Assembly: GCA_031258625.1 (NCBI GenBank)
Contig: JAIRMO010000014.1
Location: forward strand, 1 to 5,117
DNA: 5,117 nucleotides
Origin: Spirochaetaceae bacterium
GTDB lineage: Bacteria; Spirochaetota; Spirochaetia; Treponematales; Breznakiellaceae
Direction: 5' to 3'
Shown: in pieces, positions 4,839-5,117 of the stretch
How the letters are laid out: the number at the start of each line of letters is the position of its first letter
How positions within the stretch are numbered: the first letter of the stretch is position 1
Made by a program: the position numbers and the translations under genes
The notes under the pieces: generated by a model
The model's input: the letters and a program-made list of their open reading frames with translations, nothing else
What the model was told of the DNA's origin: nothing
Databases searched by the model: none

Positions 4839-5117
4839 GGAAACCCACTGGCGGGGGTCAGGCCCCTGACTCGGGGCGAAGGGCAGCAAGACCCGCTCCC
4901 CTTCGCCAACCGGTAACCGGCGAAGGGGGGAGCCGCGCGTTCTAATGGAGCCGCCCGCCGGGGGCAGGAAACCCACTGGCGGGGGTTAGGCCCCTGACCC
5001 GGGGCGAAGGGCAGCAAGACCCGCCCCCCTTCGCCAACCGGTGACCGGCGAAGGGGAGAGCCGCGCGTTCTAATGGAGCCGCCCGCCGGGGGCAGGAAAC
5101 CCACTGGTGGGGGGGGA
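4770..5117. repeat. 128-bp GC-rich tandem repeat array, open at the window end
   Basis: Two full units run 4811-4938 and 4939-5066 and differ at six positions (about 95% identical). A third starts at 5067 and diverges into a run of eight G (5109-5116) at the window end. A partial unit (4770-4810) leads in. Each copy carries CCCCTTCGCC / GGCGAAGGGG around an 11-base loop (4770-4800, 4898-4928, 5026-5056); the stem is identical in all three while loop and spacer bases vary. A second GGCGAAGGG upstream (4875-4883, 5003-5011) can pair with the same left arm, so two hairpins exclude each other. Because 128 is not a multiple of three, the long open frames across it (Gly/Arg/Pro-rich) change frame from copy to copy and are not genes. 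No protein gene or RNA family is recognised. Confidence 0.9.

Noticed and set aside
4811..5067. Integron attC sites, suggested by the recurring GTTCTAA
   Set aside because: The core does not match GTTRRRY, no paired RYYYAAC end exists, and there are no cassette genes between the copies.
4677..5104. Two overlapping minus-strand open frames giving MGFLPPAGGS-type proteins
   Set aside because: They are translations of the 128-bp repeat; the unit is not a multiple of three, so the same peptide recurs in shifted frames, and there is no ribosome site.
4770..5117. CRISPR array
   Set aside because: The units are contiguous 128-bp repeats without unique spacers.

Overview
The window most likely comes from a spirochaete of the Treponema type, perhaps one of the moderately GC-rich insect-gut species. 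This is an inference from gene content, base composition and a long poly-G tract at a gene start; no marker gene fixes it. All four complete genes and the one partial gene are on the minus strand, so transcription runs from high to low coordinates.

Right end, about 4710-5117: a very GC-rich, gene-free array of a 128-bp tandem repeat, two full units plus partial units at both edges. It carries an invariant 10-bp hairpin, and its left edge is closed by an 18-bp perfect inverted repeat. A 9-bp GC hairpin (4710-4730) separates it from the genes. Next come a FadM/YbgC-like hotdog acyl-CoA thioesterase (4280-4675) and, behind its own sigma70-like promoter, a large GH77 4-alpha-glucanotransferase (malQ, 2130-4151). 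The MalQ has all three catalytic acids but an insertion of about 150 residues between the first two, as in plant DPE2-type disproportionating enzymes.

Middle, about 820-2110: an AT-rich island between GC-rich housekeeping genes. It holds an empty 360-bp stretch with several hairpins, a near-consensus promoter (1863-1891), a perfect 11-bp-arm palindrome just after the predicted transcription start, a 66-residue acidic protein gene and a gene for an unrecognised protein of about 229 residues. The second gene begins at a run of nine G residues placed so that slippage could alter its translation. The island looks like a self-contained, regulated and possibly phase-variable two-gene cassette of foreign origin. 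It is the best candidate here for something undescribed, but its function cannot be read from the sequence. A branched stem structure with a U-rich tail (714-788) probably ends this operon.

Left end, 1-617: the N-terminal third of the Hsp90 chaperone HtpG, running off the window, with a clear Shine-Dalgarno and an AT-rich inverted repeat in its leader. The genes do not form one pathway: stress chaperone, maltodextrin metabolism and thioester hydrolysis are separate housekeeping functions flanking the accessory cassette.
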